Assembly (NCBI RefSeq): GCF_003034915.1
Contig: NZ_PZJX01000018.1
Span: 1-64,000, forward strand
DNA from: Mesorhizobium helmanticense
GTDB taxonomy: Bacteria > Pseudomonadota > Alphaproteobacteria > Rhizobiales > Rhizobiaceae
Direction: 5' to 3'
DNA: 64,000 nucleotides
Numbering within the stretch: position 1 is the stretch's first letter; each line of letters opens with the position of its first letter. Below are positions 18,511-27,591 of the stretch, one piece after another. The notes below the pieces were generated by a model. The model was not told the origin of the DNA and searched no databases. It worked only from the letters and a program-made list of their open reading frames with translations. The translations under genes and the position numbers were made by a program.

Positions 18511-19505
18511 TTGGTGCTGCCGCCCTGCAAACGAATTCGTGGATCAAGCAGCGCCAGCGCCAGGTCGGAAATCAGGACGCCGATGACTGTCAGGAAGGCT
18601 AGGAACATCAGGAACGACCCTGCCAGATACATGTCCTGGCTTTGCAGCGCCTTGATCAGCATCGGCCCGGTCGTTTCCAAGGACAGCACGATCGCCGTGA
18701 TTTCGGCGCCGGAGATGATGGCCGGCAGGATAGAGCCGATGTCGGAAATGAAGAAATTGAGCGCCATGCGCAGCGGATACTTGACCAGCGCCTTGAACGG
18801 ATGAAGTCCTTTGGCGCGCGCGGTCACGACATATTGCTTGTGTAGCTCGTCGAGAAGATTGGCGCGCAGCCGCCTGATCATGCTTGCCGTGCCTCCGGTG
18901 CCGATGATCAAGACCGGAATCCAGAGATGGGCGAGGATCGACTTCGCCTTGGCCCAGCTCATCGGCTCGCCGAGATATTGCTGGTCCATGAGATGGCCGA
19001 TGGATGTGCCGAACCAGATGTTGGCGAAATACATCAGGATCAGCGCCAGCATGAAATTCGGAATGGCAAGGCCGAGAAGGCCGAAGAAAGTCAGGCCGTA
19101 GTCGCCCCAGCTGTATTGATGCGTGGCGGAGTACATGCCGATCGGAAAGGCGATGAGCCAGGTGAAGATGATCGTGACGAAGGAAACCAGCACCGTGAGC
19201 CACATTCGGTCCCCGACGACGTCGCGAACCGGCAGCTCATATTCGAAGGAATAGCCGAAATCGCCATGCAGCATCCCGCCGACCCAGTAGAAGTAGCGAA
19301 TGACCGGTGGCTGGTCGAAACCATATTCCTTGCGCATCATCTGGATGCGATCGGAATCCACCGCTTCGCCCTGAGCCCGAAGCTCGGCAACATAGCTGTC
19401 GAAATAGTCGCCCGGTGGAAGTTCGATGATCGTGAACACCAGCGCCGATATGACCAGCAGCGTTGGAACCATCACGGCGATGCGCCAGACAAGATATCGA
19501 AGCAC
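18507..19505 (-). CDS. ABC importer permease, OppB/DppB type
   Basis: A 332-residue permease beginning MLRYLVWRIAVMVPTLLVIS, the characteristic first helix of OppB-type proteins. Six helices are visible. The coupling region reads YVVTARAKGLHPFKALVKY, matching the E-A-A loop of the family. It follows the binding-protein gene by two bases and overlaps the OppC-type gene by four. With the fused ATPase it should form a complete importer for a peptide, oligosaccharide or similar solute; specificity is not evident. Confidence 0.9.
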   Translation of the reverse strand: MLRYLVWRIAVMVPTLLVISALVFTIIELPPGDYFDSYVAELRAQGEAVDSDRIQMMRKEYGFDQPPVIRYFYWVGGMLHGDFGYSFEYELPVRDVVGDRMWLTVLVSFVTIIFTWLIAFPIGMYSATHQYSWGDYGLTFFGLLGLAIPNFMLALILMYFANIWFGTSIGHLMDQQYLGEPMSWAKAKSILAHLWIPVLIIGTGGTASMIRRLRANLLDELHKQYVVTARAKGLHPFKALVKYPLRMALNFFISDIGSILPAIISGAEITAIVLSLETTGPMLIKALQSQDMYLAGSFLMFLAFLTVIGVLISDLALALLDPRIRLQGGSTK

Positions 19506-19507
19506 GC

Positions 19508-21406
19508 TCAGGAGCCTCCAAGCCAGAATGTATCCGGCATGTAGACACCGAAATAGGCGGTCGGGTCGTAGCCGTAGAGCGCCTTGTCAGGCAGATTGCG
19601 CAGCCGGGAGGACACCAGAATCGGCTGATGCGTTCCGTTCACCGTGCCGATCGAAAACACCTGGTCGGTGTAGATCGACAGCATTGAATTCCAGATTTCG
19701 GCGCGCTCGGTGGCTTCGGTCGATCCGTTCCAGCGCTTGAGCAAAGCCATCAACTCGACCACTTCAGGAAGATCGGGCGCCTCACCCATCTTGCCATGGG
19801 ACAGATAGTGAGCGCCCCAGAGCGGCCATTGCAGCTGGTCATCGATGGTGGGGGCAAGCTGGGACGGGTTCATGTCGGCGGTCGGCACGCCATTGTCGAT
19901 ACCCGACCACATCGACATCATGATCTGGCCGCCAAGCGCGCGGCTGCGGAAGATGTCGCGCTGCGAAGTCCGGATGAACAACGCGATCCCGATCTTGCGC
20001 CAGTGATCGGTGATGAGTTCGAGTGCGTCGGTTTCCAGCGTGCTTTCGCCGGCCGTTTCCACGATGACCTGCGCAGAGCGTCCATCGGGAAGCATCCGCA
20101 GGCCGTCATCGTCACGCGTCTGGAGCCCGACCTCGTCGAGCAGGGCATTGGCCTGGTCGGGATCATGGGCAACCCAGGCTTTCGCGAATTCCGGCCGGTA
20201 GAGCGGGCTCTCCGGCAAGACCGTATCGGCACTTTCCTGCGCCAATCCGTAGAACACAGCCATGTTGATCTCGCGCCTGTCCACGGCGAGCGATAAGGCG
20301 CGGCGCACGCGCACATCACGAAGAAGGTCACGCCACACCTGGTCGGAACAATTCAGATTGGGCAGCAGCGCCAGCCGCGAACCCTGTGTGCGTTTCCACA
20401 GATGCATCTTCACCGGGTAGCGCTTCTCCGCGTCTTTCAGGAAGGAGTAATCGCTGAAGTCGATTCCCATGCATTGCAGGTCGCTCTCGCCCGCACCGGT
20501 CTTGGCGGAGATGATCGCCGACGAGCTGACATTCATGACGATCCGGTCAATATAGGGCAGTTGCCGGCCATTCTCGTCTATTCGATGAAAGAACGGGTTT
20601 CGCTCGAAGACGAATTGCTCGGCCGGCGGCTTGGTCCGGTTCTGCCAGGGATCGAGTGTCGGCAGTTCCGGATTCTCCGGGCGATACTGCCGCGACATGC
20701 GGATATGGAGGAGCGTCCATTTCTTGGCCCGGTTCTCCTTCATTAGGCCGGCGAGCCGGAATGGATCCTGGTATTTCTTGTGGAACTGCTTGAGATAGGC
20801 GGCCGGCAGAACAAGCGATAGCGGCGAAGCGGCAGCGAGCTTGGGCAGGAAGTCAGGATTGGGCGCATCCCAGCTATAGCGGACCGTCAGCGGATCGATG
20901 ATCTCGAAGCGTGGCGGCCTGCCGTTCGCCAGCAGGCTCGGGGCAAGCGCGCCCTGCGAAAGCTCATCGTTCAGCCAGACATCTTCCCAGCAATAGCGAA
21001 AGTCCTCCGGCGTCAGCAGGCTTCCGTCAGACCATTTATGCCCTTCCCGAATCTTGAAAGTGAAGACGCGATCATCCGCTACGTCGAAACTTTCGAGAAT
21101 GTCGGGCTGCAAGTGAAGCTTTTCGTCATAGCCGACCAGACGGGCATACCCGTAGATCGTCATCATCCGGATATCTTTCTGACTGCCGATGATCGTGCGT
21201 AGCGTGCCGCCATACTGGCCGGGCTGCCGGCCCATCGCGGCGAGGTTCAACGCGCGCGGGCTCTTGGGCAAGCGTTCGGCGAGTGCCGGCAGCGCCCTGG
21301 CCCTGAGCTGCGGCTGGAGAAATTCCGGCTCCAGGTCGCCGGCGCGCAACGTGCCCGGCAGAAATGCCGAAGCCATGAGTCCAAGGACGGTGCGCCGGCT
21401 GATCAA
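19508..21406 (-). CDS. Extracellular solute-binding protein, family 5, Tat-type signal
   Basis: A 632-residue periplasmic binding protein of the peptide/oligosaccharide type. The N-terminus [19 protein letters not shown] carries a twin-arginine motif and hydrophobic stretch, suggesting Tat export. Family 5 features include FKIREGHKWSDGSLLTPED and the later region RVRRALSLAVDRREINMAVF. No ATG fits; TTG at 21406 overlaps the stop of the ATPase gene as TTGA, which explains both the start and coupled translation. At ~630 residues it is longer than DppA/OppA and nearer to rhizobial oligosaccharide-type binders. Ligand unknown. Confidence 0.85.
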   Translation of the reverse strand: MISRRTVLGLMASAFLPGTLRAGDLEPEFLQPQLRARALPALAERLPKSPRALNLAAMGRQPGQYGGTLRTIIGSQKDIRMMTIYGYARLVGYDEKLHLQPDILESFDVADDRVFTFKIREGHKWSDGSLLTPEDFRYCWEDVWLNDELSQGALAPSLLANGRPPRFEIIDPLTVRYSWDAPNPDFLPKLAAASPLSLVLPAAYLKQFHKKYQDPFRLAGLMKENRAKKWTLLHIRMSRQYRPENPELPTLDPWQNRTKPPAEQFVFERNPFFHRIDENGRQLPYIDRIVMNVSSSAIISAKTGAGESDLQCMGIDFSDYSFLKDAEKRYPVKMHLWKRTQGSRLALLPNLNCSDQVWRDLLRDVRVRRALSLAVDRREINMAVFYGLAQESADTVLPESPLYRPEFAKAWVAHDPDQANALLDEVGLQTRDDDGLRMLPDGRSAQVIVETAGESTLETDALELITDHWRKIGIALFIRTSQRDIFRSRALGGQIMMSMWSGIDNGVPTADMNPSQLAPTIDDQLQWPLWGAHYLSHGKMGEAPDLPEVVELMALLKRWNGSTEATERAEIWNSMLSIYTDQVFSIGTVNGTHQPILVSSRLRNLPDKALYGYDPTAYFGVYMPDTFWLGGS

Positions 21407-23298
21407 TGGCGTAACTCGCTGACATCGGCCGTACGCCGGGCCAGCACAAGGTGACCGCCGCCAAGGTCGAGCGGCGACAGCATATCCTCGTCGCCTTCGT
21501 CGCGGAATTGCGGTCCCCATGCGCTGGTGTCGGAAGCGCCGCCGAGCTTCAGCGTCTTGAAATCCATCGGCCGATCGAGATCGGGGAAGGGGACTGCGGC
21601 CAGCAGTGAGCGCGTGTAGGGGTGGATCGGTTTCCTGAGCAGGATTTCGCGCGGCGCAAGCTCGACGATACGCCCGCCGCACATCACCGCGATGCGGTCC
21701 GCCATGTAGTCCACCACCGCCAGATTGTGGGATATGAACAGGTAGGTCAGGCCCAGTTCCTTCTGCAGGTCCTTCAGGAGGTTCAGGATCTGCGCCTGGA
21801 CGGAGACATCGAGCGCCGAAACCGGCTCGTCGCAGATCAGCAGTTCAGGCCCCAGCGCCAACGCGCGCGCGATGCCGATACGCTGACGCTGCCCGCCGGA
21901 GAAACTGTGGGGATAGCGCTTGATGAAGCGCGGATCGAGCCCGATTGCCTGCATCAGGCTCTTGACCGTGGCGAGTCGGGACGCGTCATTGCCACGTTGA
22001 TGGATTTCCAGCGGCTCGCTCAAGATGTTCTCCACCGTCATGCGAGGTGAGAGCGACGAAACCGGATCCTGGAAGACCATCTGGATTTTCGCGCGCAGCA
22101 ATCGCAGGGCGTCTCCCTCGGCTTCCAGCACGTCGATCGGTCCTTCGCGGCCGTTGAAGACCACGGAGCCACCGCTAGGGGTAACAGCCCGCATGAGGAT
22201 CTTGCTGACGGTGGTTTTGCCGCAGCCGCTTTCGCCGACCAGACCCAGGCACTCACCCCGCCTGATGTCGAAGCTCACGCCGTCCACGGCGCGAACGGAG
22301 GTTTGATGGCTCCCGCCGAACCATCCGGACTTGCGGGTGGTGTAGACTTTTTTCAGATCCCTGACCGACAGCAGGATGTCGTCCGCCCCCTTCGATGCAG
22401 GCGCCGTCTGTTTGCCCAGCAGGTTCTCGACATTCACCGGCACCTCGCGAAGCGCCTTTAGCCTTTCGCCAGGCTTCAGGTCGAAATGCGGAACGGCTGC
22501 CATCAGGCCCTTCAGGTAGGGGTGGCCTGGCCGGCGGAATATCGCCTCCACAGGTCCCGCTTCCATGATCTCGCCATGGTACATGACCACCACCTCGTCG
22601 GCGACATTGGCGACCACGCCAAGGTCGTGTGTGATCAGCAGCATCGCCATGTTCAGCTTGGTCTGAAGCCCGCGCAGCAATTGCAGGATTTGCGCTTGGA
22701 TGGTGACGTCCAACGCCGTCGTCGGCTCGTCGGCGATCAACAAAGCGGGCCGACAGATGAGCGCCATGGCGATCATGGCGCGTTGACGCAATCCTCCCGA
22801 AAGTTCAAAGGGATACATGTCATAGGCGCGCTTGGGGTTGGGAAAGCCGACAAGGCCGAGCATTTCCTCGGTCCGCGCCTTGCGCTCCACCCGAGCCATG
22901 GGCGTATGAATCTGCAGGGACTCGCTGACCTGGTTGCCGATCGTGTGCAACGGCGACAGCGATGTCATCGGCTCCTGAAAGATCTTGCCGATGCGGCTGC
23001 CTCTCAACGCCCGGATTTCGGGTCCGTCGCGCGGCATCTGCAGGATATCCTGCGTCGTGCCAGGTTTTTCAGGATCGGAAAACAGGATGCGGCCGCGAAC
23101 ATGGGCTGTGTTCGGCAAAATGCCCATCACTGCCTGGCTGAGAACCGACTTTCCGGAACCGGACTCGCCCACAAGCGCGGTAACCTTGCCGGGCAGGACG
23201 CGAAGATTTGCACGCCTGACGGCATGCAATGGTCCCCCGACAATGGCAAAAGTGATGCCAACATCTTCTATCCGCAGCAGATCAACGCCCGAAGTCAT
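21403..23298 (-). CDS. ABC importer ATPase, two fused ATP-binding domains (DppD-DppF type)
   Basis: A 631-residue fusion of two ATPase domains. The first has Walker [13 protein letters not shown], signature [10 protein letters not shown] and Walker [13 protein letters not shown]. The second has [28 protein letters not shown] and [12 protein letters not shown]. Each ends with the oligopeptide-transporter C-terminal segment (for example [15 protein letters not shown] and [15 protein letters not shown]). All catalytic residues are present in both halves. ATG 23298 begins [17 protein letters not shown]; the longer frame upstream is not protein-like. It heads the operon of binding protein and two permeases. 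Confidence 0.92.
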   Translation of the reverse strand: MTSGVDLLRIEDVGITFAIVGGPLHAVRRANLRVLPGKVTALVGESGSGKSVLSQAVMGILPNTAHVRGRILFSDPEKPGTTQDILQMPRDGPEIRALRGSRIGKIFQEPMTSLSPLHTIGNQVSESLQIHTPMARVERKARTEEMLGLVGFPNPKRAYDMYPFELSGGLRQRAMIAMALICRPALLIADEPTTALDVTIQAQILQLLRGLQTKLNMAMLLITHDLGVVANVADEVVVMYHGEIMEAGPVEAIFRRPGHPYLKGLMAAVPHFDLKPGERLKALREVPVNVENLLGKQTAPASKGADDILLSVRDLKKVYTTRKSGWFGGSHQTSVRAVDGVSFDIRRGECLGLVGESGCGKTTVSKILMRAVTPSGGSVVFNGREGPIDVLEAEGDALRLLRAKIQMVFQDPVSSLSPRMTVENILSEPLEIHQRGNDASRLATVKSLMQAIGLDPRFIKRYPHSFSGGQRQRIGIARALALGPELLICDEPVSALDVSVQAQILNLLKDLQKELGLTYLFISHNLAVVDYMADRIAVMCGGRIVELAPREILLRKPIHPYTRSLLAAVPFPDLDRPMDFKTLKLGGASDTSAWGPQFRDEGDEDMLSPLDLGGGHLVLARRTADVSELRH

Positions 23299-23446
23299 TC
23301 TCACACCAGCCCCACTCTGGCAGGTCCAGAAGGCGAGACTAGCGTATTGCGCGCCTAGAGCAACTTGGATTCGAAACAGTCGCCGGTTCCCCGGCGGAAC
23401 CGGCCAACGGACTGCATACCAAGGCGTTCGGATCAGATCGTGGCGG

Positions 23447-24781
23447 CTATTGGAGTTTCCTCGGGTCGCCCGCCGACAGCCGGGCGGCATCGCGATGAAG
23501 CAGCATGACCTGCTCGGCGTCCGATATCCGGTCGTGAATCGGCGCAGCGTCTTCATCGACTGCGAGAGCACCCGACAGATCGGGTGAAAGCACCGTCAGC
23601 TTCTGCTTGATACCAGCCAGTTCCTCCTTGCCGAGCGTCAGCCAGTTGGTGCCGCCGCAATAGCCGGCGAAGTCTTTGCTGGCGAGAACGCTGTACGGAT
23701 ATTTCTTGGTCAGGGTCTGAAGGCGCTGGACCTCGTTTACAGCCGAGCCGAAGACAGAGAATGTCAGCCGGTCGGTAAGCCCGACATTGCCGAACATCAC
23801 ATTGCCGACATGCAGGCCGATACCGAATTTTATGTCGCCCAACCCCTGCTCCTTTCTGCGCAGATTGAGCTCCATCATGCGAGCGCTGGCCTTGTGCGCT
23901 GCCGCAAGAGCAGCCTGGCAGGCGATCTCGGACTGTGCGCGGTGCCTTTCGCAAGGGTAGACGGCAATGAAGCCATCCCCCATGAAACTCATGATCTGCC
24001 CGCCTCTGCGATTGAAAGGTGCGGCAATGGCGTCGAAAAACTGGTTCAGCGTATCGATATAGATTTCGCGGCCGGAGGTTTCGGCAAGCCTTGTCGACCC
24101 GCGCATATCGGCCATGACCAGTGCGGCCCGGATTGTGTCGCCCTCGCCGCGCTTGATCTGGCCGTCCAGCACGCGCCTGCCGGCGTCGCCGCCGAGATAA
24201 GTGGTCATCATGTTGTCGGCGAGCTTGGTGAGCACCGCCATCTTGGTTGCGATAGCGAGATGGTTCTGGATGTGCAGCAGCGCCGAAATCATGCTGTCGC
24301 TGAAGCCTGCAGCACTGTCGGTGGACCAGGACCCCATCATGCCCTGACTGGTGTCGACGCTGAAGGGATGGACGAAAGCCATGTAATCGGTGATGCCCAT
24401 ACGGCTGAGTTCATCGAAAACAGGAAACTCTGACCGCACCGACGGGTCGAGCCGGCGCCGCAGATGGTCGAGCTTGTGGCTGAGCAGATGGTAGTATGGG
24501 CTGGTCAGGAATCTGTCAGAATGAACGCCGTTCTCACTGCGGAAGCCTTCCACTTGCAGGCCCTGGCCGCGAAGCCAGGTGAAGCCAAGTGCGTCATAAA
24601 GCGGATGAAGCATCGAAAAGCTCAAATGCACCCGCTTCAGCGGCAGGCCGGCGGCAGCGAGCCGTTCACAAAAGCCCTTGACCAATGTTTCCAGGTCGTT
24701 GCCCGCCAGCGCCGATTGGGTCAGCCAATCGGCAACCTTATCCATGAGAATGGCGGAAATTTCTGCTTGCGCTGTGCTCAT
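23447..24781 (-). CDS. Class III adenylate/guanylate cyclase
   Basis: A 444-residue protein. The first ~200 residues form an uncharacterised sensor-like region that includes LKRVHLSFSMLHPLYDALGF and FPVFDELSRMGITDYMAF. I have seen this layout in rhizobial cyclases. Residues ~215-400 hold the cyclase domain: LVMADMRGSTRLAE and FMGDGFIAVYP for metal binding, and SAVNEVQRLQ for the transition state. No membrane segment is present. It is encoded 148 bases beyond the start of the importer operon and next to the nucleotide-sugar dehydrogenase gene, on the same strand as both. It may supply the second messenger for the cyclic-nucleotide-binding protein at 30417, which is inference. Confidence 0.88.
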   Translation of the reverse strand: MSTAQAEISAILMDKVADWLTQSALAGNDLETLVKGFCERLAAAGLPLKRVHLSFSMLHPLYDALGFTWLRGQGLQVEGFRSENGVHSDRFLTSPYYHLLSHKLDHLRRRLDPSVRSEFPVFDELSRMGITDYMAFVHPFSVDTSQGMMGSWSTDSAAGFSDSMISALLHIQNHLAIATKMAVLTKLADNMMTTYLGGDAGRRVLDGQIKRGEGDTIRAALVMADMRGSTRLAETSGREIYIDTLNQFFDAIAAPFNRRGGQIMSFMGDGFIAVYPCERHRAQSEIACQAALAAAHKASARMMELNLRRKEQGLGDIKFGIGLHVGNVMFGNVGLTDRLTFSVFGSAVNEVQRLQTLTKKYPYSVLASKDFAGYCGGTNWLTLGKEELAGIKQKLTVLSPDLSGALAVDEDAAPIHDRISDAEQVMLLHRDAARLSAGDPRKLQ

Positions 24782-24879
24782 GCTCTCTCCGAAGTCCTGG
24801 ACATTATGTGGCGAGGCTGCCGGCGGAGTGCAATCACGATCCTGACAGCGGGCAAAAAAATTCGCCGGCTCCGACGCCG

Positions 24880-26223
24880 TCAGGCCTTCACCAGTGTCTC
24901 TCGCGCTAGCCCGAGGCGGCCAAAAACATTGCGTGTGTCGACGATTAGAAGAGCGTGATCAGCGATCGCCTGATAGTCGATCGCGTCGTGGTCGGTTGCA
25001 ACGACGACAGCATCGAAATCCTTCAAGGCCGCCTCGGTCAATTCGACCGAGCGACGCCCCTTGATCGCCATATGCTCCCGTGTGGTCGGGATCTCGGTAA
25101 CATGCGGATCGTGGAATTCCGCCTTGCCGCCCCATTCCTCGATGAGTTCAATGAGCCGCAATGAGGGGCTTTCGCGGATGTCGGGCACATTCTTCTTATA
25201 GGCGAGCCCGATGATAAGAATGCGCGAGCGGCTGAGCGCCTTGCCGCAGCGCCGGTCCAGGGCCTTCGCCAGTTCATCGACCACATGACGCGGCATGGCC
25301 GTGTTTATCTCCGCCGCCAGCTCGATGAAACGGGTCGGCAGTTCGTATTCGCGCGCCTTCCACGTCAGGTAGAAGGGATCGATCGGAACGCAGTGCCCGC
25401 CAAGTCCGGGGCCAGGATAGAAAGGCATATAGCCAAAGGGCTTGCTCTTTGCCGCCTCGATCACCTCCCAGATATCGATGCCCATCGCACCGAGCACGAC
25501 CTTCAACTCGTTGACGAGGGCTATGTTGACCGAGCGGAAGATGTTTTCCGTCAGCTTGACCGCCTCGGCGGTCGCCGTACTGGAAACCGGAACGACGGTC
25601 TTGACTACGCCCTGGTAGAAGGCCTGGACGAGCGTCGCCGCTTCAATGCCGTCGCCTGCCACGACCTTGGGGATCGTCGCGACTTCAAAGCTGCGGTTGC
25701 CGGGATCCTCGCGTTCGGGCGAGAAGCCGAGGAAGAAATCTATCTTCGACTGCAAGCCGGTTTCTTCCATTATGGGCTTGATCACGTCGTCGGTGGTGCC
25801 GGGATAGGTGGTCGATTCCAGCACGATCAGCTGGCCGAGACGCAGATGCTTCGCGATGGTGCCTGCCGTGCTCCTGACAAAGGAGAGGTCCGGCTCACGG
25901 TGCTTCGTCAGCGGCGTCGGAACGCAGATGATGATGACATCGCAGACGGCCAGTTCGGCAAAATCCGCAGTGGCGCGGAACCGTCCGCTCGCCACATGGC
26001 CGGCAAGGGCTGTCGACGTCACTGCCTCAATGTAGGATTGGCCGTTGTTCAGGCTCTCGACCTTCTGGGCTTCGATGTCGAAGCCGGAAACCGGGAAGCC
26101 GGCGCGTGCGATCGCAACCGCCAGCGGCAACCCGACATAGCCCAGTCCGATCACGCCGACTTGCGCGACACGCGTCGAAATCCGGTTCAGAAGACGGTCA
26201 TATGTCGATCGTGAGGCGTCCAA
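24880..26223 (-). CDS. Nucleotide sugar dehydrogenase (UDP-GlcNAc/UDP-Glc 6-dehydrogenase family)
   Basis: A 447-residue enzyme that oxidises the C6 hydroxyl of a UDP-sugar to the uronic acid with two NAD+. The NAD site is VGVIGLGYVGLPLAVAIARAG; further motifs are ICVPTPLTKHREPDL, ESTTYPGTTDDV, and the catalytic-cysteine loop GPGLGGHCVPIDPFYL. The sequence resembles WbpA/TuaD-like members acting on UDP-GlcNAc or UDP-GalNAc rather than the shorter Ugd form, but specificity cannot be read here. It is the only sugar-nucleotide enzyme in this glycan locus, so a uronic acid is a probable building block of the product. Confidence 0.9.
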   Translation of the reverse strand: MDASRSTYDRLLNRISTRVAQVGVIGLGYVGLPLAVAIARAGFPVSGFDIEAQKVESLNNGQSYIEAVTSTALAGHVASGRFRATADFAELAVCDVIIICVPTPLTKHREPDLSFVRSTAGTIAKHLRLGQLIVLESTTYPGTTDDVIKPIMEETGLQSKIDFFLGFSPEREDPGNRSFEVATIPKVVAGDGIEAATLVQAFYQGVVKTVVPVSSTATAEAVKLTENIFRSVNIALVNELKVVLGAMGIDIWEVIEAAKSKPFGYMPFYPGPGLGGHCVPIDPFYLTWKAREYELPTRFIELAAEINTAMPRHVVDELAKALDRRCGKALSRSRILIIGLAYKKNVPDIRESPSLRLIELIEEWGGKAEFHDPHVTEIPTTREHMAIKGRRSVELTEAALKDFDAVVVATDHDAIDYQAIADHALLIVDTRNVFGRLGLARETLVKA

Positions 26224-26338
26224 AAATCTGCTTTCCCGTCAATTCGGACAGACTATCCGCTCCCATGGCGAGGCTCACCATGATCCCGAGAATCATGGCC
26301 GAGGCATATTGCGGAAAATCGGTTTCCGCAAGCCGTCA

Positions 26339-27517
26339 TCAGACCGGCGCCTTCGCCTTCAGGCTTGCGGCGGCCATCGCATAGCCGCCGGCGGCGCCAT
26401 CGATGAAATGAACGTGATCGCGTTGCAGCGGCGATGCGACGAGGCATGTCATCAAGGCCGATTTCTGGCGGTGCAGGCCATAGTTGCAGATGCCCGCCTC
26501 TTCTGCCTGTTTCAGCCGGTTCTCAATCCGTTGCAACACATCCGCGTCAACGTCGATGGTCATCTTCAAGCCGTCGTCGAACTTCCGGAAATCCGAATTG
26601 CTGGCCACGTCGCGTTTGTAGATCTTCGGATCGAAACCGCCGACCGTCCAGCCATATCTGTCCGTAACAGCCGTAAGCGTCATCAGGAACACTACCCACA
26701 GCTTCGACAGCCACCGCCATCCTGGCGGGGCCATGGCCCGCGCCTCGATATCGAGGCCGGCGGGCAGAAAACTGTAGCCCGGCCCGTTCACTGGCACCGG
26801 GTGGCCATCGCGTTCCTGCCTGCCGGCAAGGGCGATGATGTCGGAAGCCAGAAACTGAAAACCGCGCAGGTCGCGCGACGCCCCCGGTACGGCTATGATC
26901 GAGACGATTTCGCCATGCCGGGCTTCGATCGGGTTCCAGCGGCAGGAGAGGCCGGTCAGATCCGGCCGCGCGCCGGCCGGCGCAGGATCGACGCGGTAGC
27001 GCCCCGCTTTCATCTCGGCTTCCGCCCAACTGCCGCCACCGCCGGCGAACATGGCATAGAAGACCGCTTCGGAGGCCTGGAACCTCGCCACGCGAACGTC
27101 GAGGCCTTGCGCTCTTACATCCTTTATCGGCACGATTGCGGCACGCAAGGTCAGATCCAGTTCGTCCGCTACCCATCTCTGGACAGCCGCCAGCGCGTTG
27201 CGGGTGATCTCCAGCGCCGAGCCGGGAAACGCCACGAGTGCGCCATCGCCGCCGAAGACGAAGGGAAGATCTTGCCGGCCCAGCGCATTGAGCAGCGCCG
27301 AAATGACGCTGGCGCCGGCCATATTGACGGTTTTATAGCGCCCAGCCTCGATCGCCTTGGTCGAGCCGACGATGTCGGCGGTGGCCAGCGCCCAGCCATC
27401 GGGGAGAGGTCGATAGTTATCGATATCGGCAACGCTTTCGAACTTTGCGAAGACCGGCAAAGAAGCGACAAACGGGTCGGACGCGGCAGCTGTTTCCATG
27501 ATCATCAGATAGCACAT
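26339..27517 (-). CDS. DUF3095-family protein, cyclase-like
   Basis: A 392-residue protein I match to DUF3095. It opens with YRPLPDGWALATADIVGSTKAI and later has PFVFGGDGALVAFPGS. The first has the D-x-x-GST spacing of class III cyclases and the second a GGDGA turn, so the N-terminal half probably folds like a cyclase domain. Whether it is catalytic is unknown. A hydrophobic segment near residues 275-290 (LSKLWVVFLMTLTAV) and a C-terminal region with HFIDGAAGGYAMAAASLK follow. Several starts are possible (27517, 27505, 27499). It is divergent from the GT4 gene at 27592 and lies 115 bases upstream of the dehydrogenase gene. Confidence 0.75.
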   Translation of the reverse strand: MCYLMIMETAAASDPFVASLPVFAKFESVADIDNYRPLPDGWALATADIVGSTKAIEAGRYKTVNMAGASVISALLNALGRQDLPFVFGGDGALVAFPGSALEITRNALAAVQRWVADELDLTLRAAIVPIKDVRAQGLDVRVARFQASEAVFYAMFAGGGGSWAEAEMKAGRYRVDPAPAGARPDLTGLSCRWNPIEARHGEIVSIIAVPGASRDLRGFQFLASDIIALAGRQERDGHPVPVNGPGYSFLPAGLDIEARAMAPPGWRWLSKLWVVFLMTLTAVTDRYGWTVGGFDPKIYKRDVASNSDFRKFDDGLKMTIDVDADVLQRIENRLKQAEEAGICNYGLHRQKSALMTCLVASPLQRDHVHFIDGAAGGYAMAAASLKAKAPV

Positions 27518-27591
27518 TCCACCGGTTGAAGGTGAAGTCGATCATGCTTCGAAATTGACTTGCGCAGGCTTTCCGATGATAGGATCCGGCG

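Noticed and set aside
27555..27585. TTGACT ... TAGGAT as a promoter for the GT4 gene
   Set aside because: The spacer is 19 bases and the supposed -10 coincides with the AGGA ribosome-binding site, so a promoter cannot be claimed.
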